Positions 26,925-35,613 of a stretch of DNA of 64,000 nt are shown piece by piece. Within the stretch, counting starts at the first letter, position 1. The number at the start of each line of letters is the position of its first letter. Source of the stretch: Streptomyces sp. NBC_00390 (GTDB taxonomy: Bacteria > Actinomycetota > Actinomycetes > Streptomycetales > Streptomycetaceae). The position numbers and the translations under genes were made by a program. The stretch lies in assembly GCF_036057275.1 (NCBI RefSeq), contig NZ_CP107945.1:2480001-2544000 (forward strand), read 5' to 3'. A model generated the notes under the pieces. The model saw only the letters and a program-made list of their open reading frames with translations, was not told the origin of the DNA and did not search any database.

Positions 26925-27484
26925 CAGTTCTCGTCCCTCGACGGCTCGTCCCGCGATGAAGCGACCTCGGCCTCACTCTCGTCGATCAGGCCGGGCGGCG
27001 GGGCGATGACGGCCTTCTGCTCGGTGAGGTCGATCTCCGTGACGATCTCCTCGACGAAGGGGATCATCACCTCGCTGCCGTCGGGCCGCTCCACGATGAA
27101 CAGGTCCTGCGAGGGCAGATGGCTGATCTCGGTGATCCGCCCGATCTCGGTGCCGTCGGCGAGGACCACGTCGAGGTCCATCAGCTGGTGGTCGTAGTAC
27201 TCGTCAGGCTCCGCGGGGAGCTCCTCGGGGTCGACCTCGGCGATCAGCAGGGTGTTCCGCAGCGCCTCGGCCGCGTTGCGGTCCCTCACACCCTCGAAGC
27301 GCAGCAGCAGCCGCCCGCTGTGCACCCGGCCGGTCTCGATGGTCAGCGGTCCGGCCCCGGCCGGGTCCGTGGCCAGCACGGCGCCGGGTCCGAGCCTCAG
27401 CTCCGGCTCGTCCGTGCGCACCTCGACGATGACCTCGCCCTTGATGCCGTGGGCGCGGCCGATCCGCGCGACTACCAGCTGCAC
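26924..27484 (-). CDS. rimM: 16S rRNA maturation protein RimM
   Basis: Binds S19 and helps assemble the 30S head. The 186-residue protein begins at GTG ([20 protein letters not shown]) with the RimM N-domain, then [20 protein letters not shown] and the PRC-barrel [15 protein letters not shown] region. The tail is acidic and longer than usual ([20 protein letters not shown]). It couples to trmD by TGATG. Confidence 0.94.
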   Translation of the reverse strand: MQLVVARIGRAHGIKGEVIVEVRTDEPELRLGPGAVLATDPAGAGPLTIETGRVHSGRLLLRFEGVRDRNAAEALRNTLLIAEVDPEELPAEPDEYYDHQLMDLDVVLADGTEIGRITEISHLPSQDLFIVERPDGSEVMIPFVEEIVTEIDLTEQKAVIAPPPGLIDESEAEVASSRDEPSRDEN

Positions 27485-27506
27485 GCTTGTTTCTCCTTCG
27501 ATACGA

Positions 27507-27530
27507 CTACGGGCCGGGGCGGGCCCGTAG
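27507..27530 (-). terminator. Hairpin between khpA and rimM
   Basis: Nine-bp stem CTACGGGCC/GGCCCGTAG with a 6-nt loop, inside the ribosome operon. May trim the transcript or partly attenuate rimM-trmD-rplS. Confidence 0.5.
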
Positions 27531-27562
27531 GCCCTCCCCGGCCCGAGCCGGTGTTCGATCTG

Positions 27563-27802
27563 TCAGCGAACCTGGTCCACGTCGACGAGGTCGACGCGGA
27601 TGCCACGGCCGCCGATTGCGCCCACGACGGTACGCAGGGCGCGAGCGGTGCGGCCGTTGCGGCCGATCACCTTACCGAGATCGTCGGGGTGCACCCGGAC
27701 CTCCAGCACGCGGCCGCGGCGCAGATTGCGCGAAGCCACCTGCACATCGTCCGGGTTGTCGACGATGCCCTTCACGAGGTGCTCGAGAGCCTCCTCGAGC
27801 AT
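27563..27802 (-). CDS. khpA: KH-domain RNA-binding protein KhpA
   Basis: A 79-residue protein consisting of a single KH domain (VKGIVDNPDDVQVASRNL, RGRVLEVRVHPDDLGKVIGRNGRTARALR, with the GRNGRTAR GxxG loop). KhpA-type proteins bind RNA and affect sRNA function or envelope growth in other Gram-positive bacteria. The ATG is two bases after the rpsP stop and upstream of rimM, the usual bacterial order. Confidence 0.95.
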   Translation of the reverse strand: MLEEALEHLVKGIVDNPDDVQVASRNLRRGRVLEVRVHPDDLGKVIGRNGRTARALRTVVGAIGGRGIRVDLVDVDQVR

Positions 27803-27804
27803 GC

Positions 27805-28245
27805 TCAGGCCTCGGTCGACTCGGCGGGAGCGGCCTCGGCCTCGTCCGCCTTCTTGTCGGCCTTCTTCGCCTTCGGGGTGATGGCCTCACCCTTGGCGTC
27901 GTCACCCTCGAGAGCCTTGGCGAAGGCGTCGAAGGAAGCGCGCTTGTCCTCCTTCGTCGCCGGCTGCAGCAGCGGCGCCGGGGCCGGCAGGCCCTTGTGC
28001 TTCTGCCAGTCGCCGGTGAGCTTCAGGATGGCCATGACCGGCTCGGTCGGCTGGGCGCCGACGGACAGCCAGTACTGCGCACGCTCCGAGTCGACCTCGA
28101 TGCGCGACGGGTTGTACGTCGGGTGGTACAGACCGATCTCCTCGATGGCCCGGCCGTCACGGCGGGTACGGGAGTCGGCGACGACGATGCGGTAGTGGGG
28201 CTGGCGAATCTTGCCGAGACGCTTCAGCTTGATCTTGACTGCCAC
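27805..28245 (-). CDS. rpsP: Ribosomal protein S16
   Basis: Small-subunit protein, first gene of the operon. I start at the GTG at 28245 ([20 protein letters not shown]) with GGAGACACCACTCCC upstream. The S16 core [21 protein letters not shown] is followed by a C-terminal extension rich in Lys, Glu and Ala ([20 protein letters not shown]) that makes it 146 residues against about 80-90 in most bacteria. Long S16 tails are usual in actinomycetes. Confidence 0.96.
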   Translation of the reverse strand: MAVKIKLKRLGKIRQPHYRIVVADSRTRRDGRAIEEIGLYHPTYNPSRIEVDSERAQYWLSVGAQPTEPVMAILKLTGDWQKHKGLPAPAPLLQPATKEDKRASFDAFAKALEGDDAKGEAITPKAKKADKKADEAEAAPAESTEA

Positions 28246-28410
28246 GGGAGTGGTGTCTCCTGGTCTTGACGTGGTTGGGCACAACGAGATGCCACGTGGG
28301 GTTGCGGTACTCGGGGTGCCCGATGGACGCGTCAGCCGGAGGCGAGAGGGTTCCTGTGCGGCTGTCGAGTACAGCTAGCCATTGTGCCATACGCCCAGGA
28401 CACATCCTTA

Positions 28411-28466
28411 CCGGGCCGGGGCCGGACGCCCCTGTGGGGCCCCGCCGAAGGGGAGGGGAGGCCCGG
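28411..28466. other. GC-rich fold-back upstream of rpsP
   Basis: Outer stem CCGGGCC/GGCCCGG encloses an inner GCCCC...GGGGC stem. It lies between the metalloprotease-like gene and rpsP, in a 280-nt gap without a gene. It could be the terminator of the upstream gene; I cannot tell. Confidence 0.35.
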
Positions 28467-28525
28467 ATGCGGATGTGGATGCTGTTGGCGCGCTTCCTCC
28501 GGCTCGGTCGCACCGGTGCGGGCGA

Positions 28526-29119
28526 TCAGCTCGCCGCGCCCACCACTTCCGGGATGCGGAAGGGTTTGCCGCATCCGCCGCAGACGATCGGCGCCTGGGC
28601 GAGGACCGAAGGAACAACTCTGACATTGCGGCCGCAGTCGCAGACCGCCTTGACCCGCACACCGCCGCCCGAGGAGCCGTGCCGGGCGGCCGGTCCGCGG
28701 AAGGTGCGCTTGGTGTCCGATGCCGTGGCAACGGTGTGTGCCTTCAGGGCACGCTGCAGCCGCTCGATCGTGGGGCGGTACCGCCGCTTCGCGTCGGGAT
28801 TGAGCGTGACCAGGGAGAAGCCGCTGCTGGGGTGCGGCTCGTCCGAATGGTCCAGGCCCATCTCCTCGGCGATCGCAAGGAATCGGCGGTTGTGGTAGCG
28901 GCCGGCGCGCGAGGTGTCGCGGACACCCCTTGCGGCGGCAATGCCGTGGACTGCTTCGTGAAGCAGTCGCTCGAAGGAGAGCTCGGCGCCACAGGCGGAC
29001 GACGACTCTCCGATCAGGGACTCGGGCGCGGCAAGATCCGGCAGCTCAGGGTGGTGCCGCTGAATGTCGGCCCACGCCTGTGCCAGCTCTGCGGCGAGAA
29101 CAGGTGGTGTCGTGCTCAC
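28526..29119 (-). CDS. SprT-like zinc metalloprotease-type protein
   Basis: A 197-residue protein, started at a GTG at 29119 (VSTTPPVLAAELAQAW); the in-frame extension to 29170 looks non-coding. It has an HExxH zinc motif in FERLLHEAVHGIAAARGVR and a C-terminal zinc ribbon with CDCGRN and CGGCGKPFRIPE. The arrangement is that of an SprT-like (Spartan-type) or related peptidase, though family membership is not certain. Mid-region YRPTIERLQRALKAHTVATA links the two. Function unknown. It is not coupled to proS. Confidence 0.75.
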   Translation of the reverse strand: MSTTPPVLAAELAQAWADIQRHHPELPDLAAPESLIGESSSACGAELSFERLLHEAVHGIAAARGVRDTSRAGRYHNRRFLAIAEEMGLDHSDEPHPSSGFSLVTLNPDAKRRYRPTIERLQRALKAHTVATASDTKRTFRGPAARHGSSGGGVRVKAVCDCGRNVRVVPSVLAQAPIVCGGCGKPFRIPEVVGAAS

Positions 29120-29245
29120 GTCGTGATAACGAGCCGAAGTGCCCCCGGGTTCCATTCCGGGCCATCCCAAATAATTTGCACGTACCCGTCAGTTGCCTTG
29201 ATGGGGACCGACGAGGGCGAGTGCGCTGATCTGCGCCGATCTCGG

Positions 29246-29262
29246 GAGAAGCAGCGCTTCTC
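29246..29262. other. Inverted repeat downstream of proS
   Basis: GAGAAGC-AGC-GCTTCTC, a perfect 7-bp inverted repeat in the 245-nt gap between proS and the metalloprotease-like gene. Could be an operator or a weak terminator. Confidence 0.35.
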
Positions 29263-29317
29263 ACATCAAGGTGGTGCGATCCCGCACGTACGCCCCGGCG
29301 CGTGCTCCCGCGTGCCA

Positions 29318-29353
29318 CCGGGCGGCCGCCGCTCCTCCGCGACACCCGCCCGG
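29318..29353 (-). terminator. Candidate terminator downstream of proS
   Basis: Eight-bp stem CCGGGCGG/CCGCCCGG with a 20-nt loop, 11 nt after the proS stop. Confidence 0.4.
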
Positions 29354-29364
29354 CAGGCGGAACG

Positions 29365-30777
29365 TCAGTAGGCGCGGGCCACCAGAGCGACGGTACCCGG
29401 CGCGTCGTCGGCGTCGGGCACCGACCCGTCCTCGGCCACCAGACACCGCACGGACACGGCCTGCTCCGCGAGCCTGGCCTCCCCGTCCTCACCCAGTGCG
29501 GCCCACGGCATACGGGCCCAGCCGCCGGCGACCGCGGCCTCGGCGGCCTCCTCGATCGTCGTGACGTCGCTGGTACGGGCCTCGCGGCGGGCCCGGGACT
29601 GCTCGAGCAGCAGCGCCTGGTCGTCCTCGAGGACCTTCGGCAGCAGCGCGACGAGCGACTCGATGCTCACCGGCTCCTTGCCCCCGGGGATACGGCGGGC
29701 CAGCATCGCGGTGCCCGCCTCCAGATCCCGCGGGCCGATCTCGATGCGTACCGGAACGCCCTTGAGCTCCCAGTCGACCGCCCGGCGGCCGAACGGGGTG
29801 TCGACGCGGTCGTCGACGTGCACCCGCAGACCCGCCGCCTTCAGCGCCTCGCCGAGCTCCCGGACCTTGGCGACCGCCTCGTCGCCCTTGATGGCCATCA
29901 CGACGACCTGTACGGCTGCCAGCCGCGGCGGGACGCGCAGGCCGTTGTCGTCGCCGTGGGACATGATCAGACCGCCGACCATGCGCGTCGACACACCCCA
30001 GGAGGTCTGCCAGACCAGCTCCTGGTGCCCCTCCTTGGAGAGGTACGAGGTGTTGAACGCCTTGGCGAAGTTGGTGCCGAGCTCGTGACTCGTCCCCAGC
30101 TGAAGGGCCTTGCCGTCGCCCATCATGCCTTCCAGCGTGAGGGTGTTGATCGCCCCGGCGAAGCGCTCCTTGGGCGTCTTGCGGCCGAGCACCACATCGA
30201 TGCCCAGCACGTTGACCATGAAGTCCGCGTACACCTCCTTGTGGATGTACGCGGCATAGTCGCGGGCGTCCTCGTACGTGGCGTGCGCCGTGTGGCCCTC
30301 CTGCCAGAGGAATTCCGTCGTCCGCAGGAAGACACGCGGCCGCATCTCCCAACGGACCACGTTCGCCCACTGGTTGATCAGCAGCGGCAGGTCGCGATAG
30401 CTCTGCACCCACTTCGAGAAGTAGTCGTTGATGATCGTCTCGGAGGTCGGCCGCACCACGACCGGCTCCTCGAGCTCCTTGCCGCCACCGTGCGTGACCA
30501 CCGCGAGCTCGGGCGCGAAGCCCTCGACATGCTCAGCTTCCCGGGTCAGGTAAGACTGGGGGATGAAGAGCGGGAAGTAGGCGTTCTGAGCGCCCGCGTC
30601 CTTGATGCGGGCGTCCATCTCCTGCTGCATCCGCTCCCACAGGCCGTAGCCGTACGGTCGGATGACCATGGTGCCGCGCACCGGGCCGTTGTCCGCCAGT
30701 TCGGCCTTGTTGATCAGGTCCTGGTACCAGCGTGGGAAGTCTTCCGCCTGGGGCGTGAGAACGGGTGCCTTAGCCAT
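29365..30777 (-). CDS. proS: Prolyl-tRNA synthetase, archaeal/eukaryotic-like short form
   Basis: Charges tRNA-Pro with proline. The 470-residue protein starts at the ATG at 30777 (MAKAPVLTPQAEDFPRWYQ). Class II motifs are visible: VIRPYGYGLWERMQQEMDAR, VVRPTSETIINDYFSKW, RWEMRPRVFLRTTEFLWQEG. It lacks the insertion domain of the ~570-residue bacterial type, has a C-terminal zinc-domain-like tail and ends in ...ALVARAY; a terminal Tyr is the mark of the archaeal-type enzyme. Streptomycetes also carry a bacterial-type proS near nusA-infB (known from S. coelicolor), so this may be a second copy; only one lies in this window. Confidence 0.92.
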   Translation of the reverse strand: MAKAPVLTPQAEDFPRWYQDLINKAELADNGPVRGTMVIRPYGYGLWERMQQEMDARIKDAGAQNAYFPLFIPQSYLTREAEHVEGFAPELAVVTHGGGKELEEPVVVRPTSETIINDYFSKWVQSYRDLPLLINQWANVVRWEMRPRVFLRTTEFLWQEGHTAHATYEDARDYAAYIHKEVYADFMVNVLGIDVVLGRKTPKERFAGAINTLTLEGMMGDGKALQLGTSHELGTNFAKAFNTSYLSKEGHQELVWQTSWGVSTRMVGGLIMSHGDDNGLRVPPRLAAVQVVVMAIKGDEAVAKVRELGEALKAAGLRVHVDDRVDTPFGRRAVDWELKGVPVRIEIGPRDLEAGTAMLARRIPGGKEPVSIESLVALLPKVLEDDQALLLEQSRARREARTSDVTTIEEAAEAAVAGGWARMPWAALGEDGEARLAEQAVSVRCLVAEDGSVPDADDAPGTVALVARAY

Positions 30778-30830
30778 GGCGCGCATGGTACGGCGACACG
30801 GGACCTATATGTGAATCGTCCAGGCTGCCG

Positions 30831-30844
30831 GGGGCGTACGCCCC
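30831..30844. other. Perfect 14-bp palindrome in the proS/methyltransferase intergenic region
   Basis: GGGGCGTACGCCCC lies about 54 nt upstream of the proS start and 145 nt upstream of the divergent methyltransferase. Possible operator. Confidence 0.35.
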
Positions 30845-30988
30845 TGGTACACAAGCCAGTGGCGCACGACCCCTGGACGCGGGGACACATGCGCAGTTCT
30901 CTGGCATACGGGGGAGCGCGAAGCGTACGCGCACGGGGGGCGGTCCTTCAGGGCACAACCGACCTCTCGGCGGATTGGGGCGCTTTCG

Positions 30989-31837
30989 ATGACACCTACG
31001 CTCGTCCGGCACCGACCCCGTACGGCGTCGGCAGCCGAGTCCTCGGCGGAGGCGTGCGCACGGGCCCGTGACTGGGCCGAGATCCAGGAACGCATGCTGG
31101 TACCGCTCTACGAGGCGGTGTACGAGCGCCTGGAGGTGGGCGCCGGAACCCGGCTGCTGGGCCTCGGCTGCGGTTCCGGGCTCGCCCTCGTCATCGCCGC
31201 GAACCGCGGCGCGCACGTGACCGGATTCGACACCGACCGCACGCGCCTGGAACTGGCACTGGAACGGATGGCACCGGACGGGGCCGCAACCACCGCGCCC
31301 CAGCTCTACGACGGAGACCTCCCGGCGCCCGGTGAGCCCGGCCCCGGGCCGTACAACCTCATCACGGCGTTCCAGCCGATCGGATGCAGCGCGGGCGACG
31401 CGGAGGGGCTCAAGGCGGCGCTCGCGGCCGCGGTCGCGCACTCGGAACGCGGGAGCGCCGTGGTGCTCACCGGCTGGGGCCCGCCCGAGCGGTGCGCCAC
31501 CTCGGGTGTGCTGCGCGTCGCGGGACGGCTCACCGAAAGGCTGCGCAGCTCCAGCCGCTGGCGTCCCGCGCTGCGCGACGACCTGGAGAACGTCGCGGCC
31601 GGGGCCGGACTCAGGCCGGACGGCTCGGGTCGGGTGGCCTGCCCCTTCGGGTACGCGGACCTGGACAGCGCGGTGCGCGGGCTGCTGTCGACCGGCCTGT
31701 ACGACGAGGCGGTGCAGGAGACGGACCGGGAACAGGTCGAGAAGGAGATCGCCGAAGCCCTCCACCCCCACCGCAGGCGCGACGGCACCGTGTGGATGCC
31801 CAACGTCTTCCGGTACCTGATCGCCCGGACACCGTGA
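30989..31837 (+). CDS. SAM-dependent class I methyltransferase
   Basis: A 282-residue protein with SAM-binding motif I (TRLLGLGCGSGLALVIAANR) and motif II (GAHVTGFDTDRTRLELALER), then a substrate-binding C-terminal part. The GxGxG loop is intact. The ATG at 30989 follows a TTTCG sequence without a clear ribosome binding site. It has no obvious cluster partner and its methyl acceptor is unknown. Divergent from proS. Confidence 0.8.
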   Translation: MTPTLVRHRPRTASAAESSAEACARARDWAEIQERMLVPLYEAVYERLEVGAGTRLLGLGCGSGLALVIAANRGAHVTGFDTDRTRLELALERMAPDGAATTAPQLYDGDLPAPGEPGPGPYNLITAFQPIGCSAGDAEGLKAALAAAVAHSERGSAVVLTGWGPPERCATSGVLRVAGRLTERLRSSSRWRPALRDDLENVAAGAGLRPDGSGRVACPFGYADLDSAVRGLLSTGLYDEAVQETDREQVEKEIAEALHPHRRRDGTVWMPNVFRYLIARTP

Positions 31838-31859
31838 GGGCCGGGGCGCCGGACCGGCG

Positions 31860-33776
31860 TCAGACGTCTGCGTCCTTGGCGAGCCGGGTGATGCCGGCGG
31901 CCCGGTAGGCCGCCTCCTCCTCCAGCGTCTCGTGCTCCAGGAGCGCCGCCGCCAGTGCGTCCAGTTTCCCGCGCTCGTCACGCAACTGGCGGCACGCGCT
32001 CTCGTAGCACTCGTCGACGATGCGCCGCATCTCGTGCTCCACGGTGTCCAGCGTCGCCGGTGCCGCGGACAGGCCGTACGCCTGCTGCACGTCGCCCGGG
32101 ATCGCGGTCAGCCGGCCCACCCGCGCGCTCATGCCCCAGCGGCCGACCATGCCCCGCACCAGACCGGTGACCTGCTCCAGGTCGCTCTCCGACCCGGTCG
32201 TGACCACGTCGAAGACGACGTGCTCGGCCGCCATCCCGCCCAGGGCCCCGATGATCCGCCCGCGCAGATACTCCTCGGTGTACGCGTACCGGTCCGCGTC
32301 CGGCGTCGACAGCGTCACGCCCAGCGCCCGGCCGCGCGGCACGATGGTGATCTTGCGGACCGGGTCGGCGCCCGGCTGGAGCATGCCCAGCAGGGCGTGC
32401 CCGCTCTCGTGGTAGGCCGTGCGCCTGCGCTCCGGCTCGGGCATGACCAGCGGGCGCTCCGCGCCGAGCTGGACCTTCTCCAGGGCGTCGGACAGATCGC
32501 CGCGCGTGACAGCACTGCGCCCGCGCTTGACCGCCAGGAGCGCGGCCTCGTTGGTGAGGTTGGCGAGCTCAGCGCCGGTCATCCCCGGCGTCGTACGCGC
32601 CACTTGGACCAGATCGACGTCCGCGGCCAGCGGGATCTCCCGGGTGTGGATCCTGAGGATCGCCTCCCGGCCGCCGCGGTCCGGCGGCGACACCTGCACG
32701 ATGCGGTCGAACCGGCCCGGCCTGGTCAGCGCCGGGTCGAGCACATCCGCCCGATTGGTGGCCGCCAGCACGATCACGCCCTCCGAGCCGCTGAAACCGT
32801 CCATCTCGGTGAGAATCTGGTTGAGCGTCTGCTCCCGTTCGTCGTGCCCGCCCACCCCCGCACCACCACCGCGCGCCCGGCCGATGGTGTCGATCTCGTC
32901 GATGAACACGATCGCCGGCGCCACCTTGCGCGCCTCGGCGAACAGTTCCCGCACCCGGCTCGCACCCACGCCGACGATCATCTCGATGAACTCCGAGGCC
33001 GACGCCGAGAAGAACGGCACGCCGGCCTCGCCCGCCACCGCCCGCGCCAGCAGCGTCTTGCCGGTGCCGGGCGGACCGGCCAGCAGCACGCCGCCCGGCA
33101 TCCGCGCGCCCATCGCCCGATAGGCCTGCGGATTCTTCAGAAAGTCGACGACGTCGTTCAGCTCGCCCTCGACCTCGTCGATGCCCGCCACGTCGTCGAA
33201 CGTGGTGCGCCTGCCCACCTCCAGCTCGACCGGCTTGGGCGGAGCCTTGCGGCCCAGCGCCCCGGCACCCGCGCCCCCGCGCATGCGCCGGGCGATGAAC
33301 ACCCACAGGAGCACCAGCAGCACCATCGGCGCGAGGGAGATCAGCAGGTTCGACAGGAAGCTGCGCTGCACGACGACGGGTACGGCCGTGACGGTGACCT
33401 TCTGCTCGGTCAGCTCCGCCCACAGGTTGTCGTCCGCGAAGGCGGGCCGCTGGGTCGTGAACGTCGTGTAGTCGCCCTTGCCGTCCGGGAGGGGGGCCTT
33501 CTTCTTCAGCCGGCCCTGGATGGCATCGCCCTTGGAGTAGATCTTCGAGACGTTGCCGTCCGCGACCTGCTTGCTGAACTCCGTGTACGAGACCGTCGGC
33601 TCGTCGCCGTTGTTGACGTAGGACAGTACGAGGAGGGCGCTCAGGAAGACGACCAACGCCGTGATGGCCAGCCCGACCCAGCCGCCCGGCATCCTGCGGC
33701 GCGGCGCCGGGGACGGTGCACCCTCCGAGCGCCATGGCTTCTCCGGCGTCTGACGCGGCGGCACGGAGTTGGTCAT
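31860..33776 (-). CDS. ftsH: Membrane AAA protease FtsH
   Basis: ATP-driven zinc protease that degrades membrane and short-lived cytosolic proteins. In the 638-residue protein I see an N-terminal span (residues 33-53), an extracytoplasmic domain, a second span (144-162), Walker A GPPGTGKT at 234-241, Walker B FIDEID at 291-296, and the zinc site H456-E-S-G-H460. It begins at the ATG at 33776. The gene is not next to tilS-hpt, where the main Streptomyces ftsH lies, so this is likely a paralogue. A strong hairpin separates it from ffh. Confidence 0.92.
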   Translation of the reverse strand: MTNSVPPRQTPEKPWRSEGAPSPAPRRRMPGGWVGLAITALVVFLSALLVLSYVNNGDEPTVSYTEFSKQVADGNVSKIYSKGDAIQGRLKKKAPLPDGKGDYTTFTTQRPAFADDNLWAELTEQKVTVTAVPVVVQRSFLSNLLISLAPMVLLVLLWVFIARRMRGGAGAGALGRKAPPKPVELEVGRRTTFDDVAGIDEVEGELNDVVDFLKNPQAYRAMGARMPGGVLLAGPPGTGKTLLARAVAGEAGVPFFSASASEFIEMIVGVGASRVRELFAEARKVAPAIVFIDEIDTIGRARGGGAGVGGHDEREQTLNQILTEMDGFSGSEGVIVLAATNRADVLDPALTRPGRFDRIVQVSPPDRGGREAILRIHTREIPLAADVDLVQVARTTPGMTGAELANLTNEAALLAVKRGRSAVTRGDLSDALEKVQLGAERPLVMPEPERRRTAYHESGHALLGMLQPGADPVRKITIVPRGRALGVTLSTPDADRYAYTEEYLRGRIIGALGGMAAEHVVFDVVTTGSESDLEQVTGLVRGMVGRWGMSARVGRLTAIPGDVQQAYGLSAAPATLDTVEHEMRRIVDECYESACRQLRDERGKLDALAAALLEHETLEEEAAYRAAGITRLAKDADV

Positions 33777-33803
33777 ACCGGGACGTTAAGCCAGAAAAAC
33801 AAC

Positions 33804-33830
33804 GTGGGCACCCGCTCAGCGAGTGCCCAC
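33804..33830 (-). terminator. Intrinsic terminator of ffh
   Basis: Eight-bp stem GTGGGCAC/GTGCCCAC with a central CGC stretch, followed on the minus strand by GTTGTTTTTCTGG. It is a classic hairpin plus T-run, rare at this GC content, between ffh and ftsH. Confidence 0.85.
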
Positions 33831-33846
33831 ATCCGTCCCGGGGAGA

Positions 33847-35397
33847 TCAGCCCATGAACTTCTTGAACTCGTCCGGCAGTTCGAACTCGTTGCCCGGCTC
33901 GCCGGCCGGCAGGCCGAAGGCGTTGCCCTGCGCCGCCGCCTCGCGACGCGCCGCGGCGGCCTGCTCCTCGGCCTTGCGCTTCATCGGGTTGCCGCTCTTG
34001 CGCTTGCCCTTGGCCTGCTTGATCTGCTTCTTCTGCCGGCCGGGACCGCCGCCCATGCCCGGGATGCCGGGCATGCCGGGCATCCCGCCGCCCTGCGCCA
34101 TCCGCGACATCATCTTGCGGGCCTCGAAGAACCGCTCCACCAGGCTCTTGACCGCGCTGACCTCGACTCCGGAGCCCTTGGCGATGCGGGCACGACGCGA
34201 GCCGTTGATGATCGTCGGCTCCTGGCGCTCGGCCGGGGTCATCGACTTGATGATCGCGGCCGTGCGGTCCACGTCGCGCTCGTCGATGTTGTTGATCTGC
34301 TCCTTCATCTGGGCCATGCCGGGCAGCATGCCGAGCAGCTTGGAGATCGAGCCCATCTTGCGGACCTGCTCCATCTGGGCCAGGAAGTCGTCGAGCGTGA
34401 AGTCCTTGCCCTTGCTGCTCGCCAACTTGGAGGCCATCTTGGCGGCCTCTTCCTGGCTGAAGGTCTGCTCGGCCTTCTCGATCAGGGAGAGCATGTCGCC
34501 CATGCCGAGGATGCGCGACGCCATGCGGTCCGGGTGGAACGCGTCGAAGTCGTCCAGCTTCTCGCCGTTGGAGGCGAACATGATCTGCTTACCGGTGACG
34601 TGCGCGACGGAGAGCGCGGCACCACCGCGGGCGTCGCCGTCCAGCTTGGAGAGCACCACGCCGTCGAAGCCGACGCCGTCGCGGAAGGCCTCCGCGGTGT
34701 TGACCGCGTCCTGACCGATCATGGCGTCGACGACGAAGAGGATCTCGTCGGGGCTGACCGCGTCGCGGATGTCCGCGGCCTGCTGCATCATCTCCTGGTC
34801 GATGCCGAGGCGGCCGGCGGTGTCGACGATGACGATGTCGTGGACCTTGGTCCGCGCGTGCTCGATGGAGTCCTTGGCGACCTGGACGGGGTCGCCGACG
34901 CCGTTGCCCGGCTGGGGGGCGTAGACAGCGACACCGGCGCGCTCGGCGACGACGGCGAGCTGGTTGACGGCGTTGGGGCGCTGGAGGTCACAGGCGACGA
35001 GCAGCGGGGAGTGTCCCTGGGCCTTGAGCCAGAGACCGAGCTTTCCGGCGAGGGTGGTCTTACCGGCACCCTGGAGACCGGCGAGCATGATCACGGTCGG
35101 CGCGGTCTTGGCGAACCGCAGACGGCGGGTCTCACCGCCCAGGATCGTGACCAGCTCTTCGTTGACGATCTTGATGACCTGCTGGCTCGGATTCAGCGCC
35201 TTGGAGACCTCGGCACCGAGCGCCCTGGTCTTGACCTGCTTGATGAACTCGCGGACGACGGGAAGGGCCACATCCGCCTCGAGCAGGGCGATACGGATTT
35301 CCCGGGCTGCGCCATCGATGTCGGCCTCGGAGAGGCGCCCTTTGCCCCTGAGGTTCTTGAAAGTCGCGCTGAGGCGGTCGGAAAGCGTATCGAACAC
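33847..35397 (-). CDS. ffh: Signal recognition particle protein Ffh
   Basis: SRP54 GTPase that targets nascent membrane proteins to FtsY. I start the 516-residue product at a GTG at 35397 (VFDTLSDRLSATFKNLRGKG). The N domain is followed by the G domain with GLQGAGKTTLAGKLG, DTAGRLGIDQEMM and SKLDGDARGG, and by a Met-rich M domain (MRKMSS... region with GGMPGMPGIPGMGGG and a basic KKQIKQAKGKRKSGNPMKRK tail). Its receptor gene ftsY lies about 7 kb away at 42755. Confidence 0.95.
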   Translation of the reverse strand: MFDTLSDRLSATFKNLRGKGRLSEADIDGAAREIRIALLEADVALPVVREFIKQVKTRALGAEVSKALNPSQQVIKIVNEELVTILGGETRRLRFAKTAPTVIMLAGLQGAGKTTLAGKLGLWLKAQGHSPLLVACDLQRPNAVNQLAVVAERAGVAVYAPQPGNGVGDPVQVAKDSIEHARTKVHDIVIVDTAGRLGIDQEMMQQAADIRDAVSPDEILFVVDAMIGQDAVNTAEAFRDGVGFDGVVLSKLDGDARGGAALSVAHVTGKQIMFASNGEKLDDFDAFHPDRMASRILGMGDMLSLIEKAEQTFSQEEAAKMASKLASSKGKDFTLDDFLAQMEQVRKMGSISKLLGMLPGMAQMKEQINNIDERDVDRTAAIIKSMTPAERQEPTIINGSRRARIAKGSGVEVSAVKSLVERFFEARKMMSRMAQGGGMPGMPGIPGMGGGPGRQKKQIKQAKGKRKSGNPMKRKAEEQAAAARREAAAQGNAFGLPAGEPGNEFELPDEFKKFMG

Positions 35398-35465
35398 GGT
35401 GGTCGCGAATCCTCGGGTCGGGGCAAGGTGGACGACCCAAGGGTATCGGGCGCCGGAACATATAT

Positions 35466-35495
35466 GCCCCCGCCCGTTGTACGGCGGGCGGGGGC
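35466..35495 (-). terminator. Strong hairpin in the glnD-ffh gap
   Basis: Eleven-bp perfect stem GCCCCCGCCCG/CGGGCGGGGGC, 8-nt loop. Nearest of three fold-backs to ffh. Confidence 0.75.
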
Positions 35496-35499
35496 CGAA

Positions 35500-35517
35500 T
35501 CCCCGCAGCGGCGGGGA
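35500..35517 (-). terminator. Short GC hairpin in the glnD-ffh gap
   Basis: TCCCCGC/GCGGGGA, 7-bp stem with a 4-nt loop. Middle of three fold-backs. Confidence 0.5.
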
Positions 35518-35543
35518 GCAAGATTTGACGATCTTCTTGAACT

Positions 35544-35595
35544 GCTGAGCAGGCCGGCCGATCCCCGCGTGTGCGGGATGCACGTCCTGCTCAGC
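35544..35595 (-). terminator. Nested fold-back downstream of glnD
   Basis: Outer stem GCTGAGCAGG/CCTGCTCAGC (10 bp, perfect) encloses an inner ATCCCCGC-GTGT-GCGGGAT hairpin with one bulged C. Closest to the glnD stop; probable terminator of the nitrogen operon. Confidence 0.7.
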
Positions 35596-35613
35596 GCCCC
35601 TCCCGGCCGGGCA

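Noticed and set aside
35544..35595. CRISPR repeat-like element near glnD
   Set aside because: One copy only, with no spacer-repeat array or cas genes in the window; the nested stems fit a terminator better.
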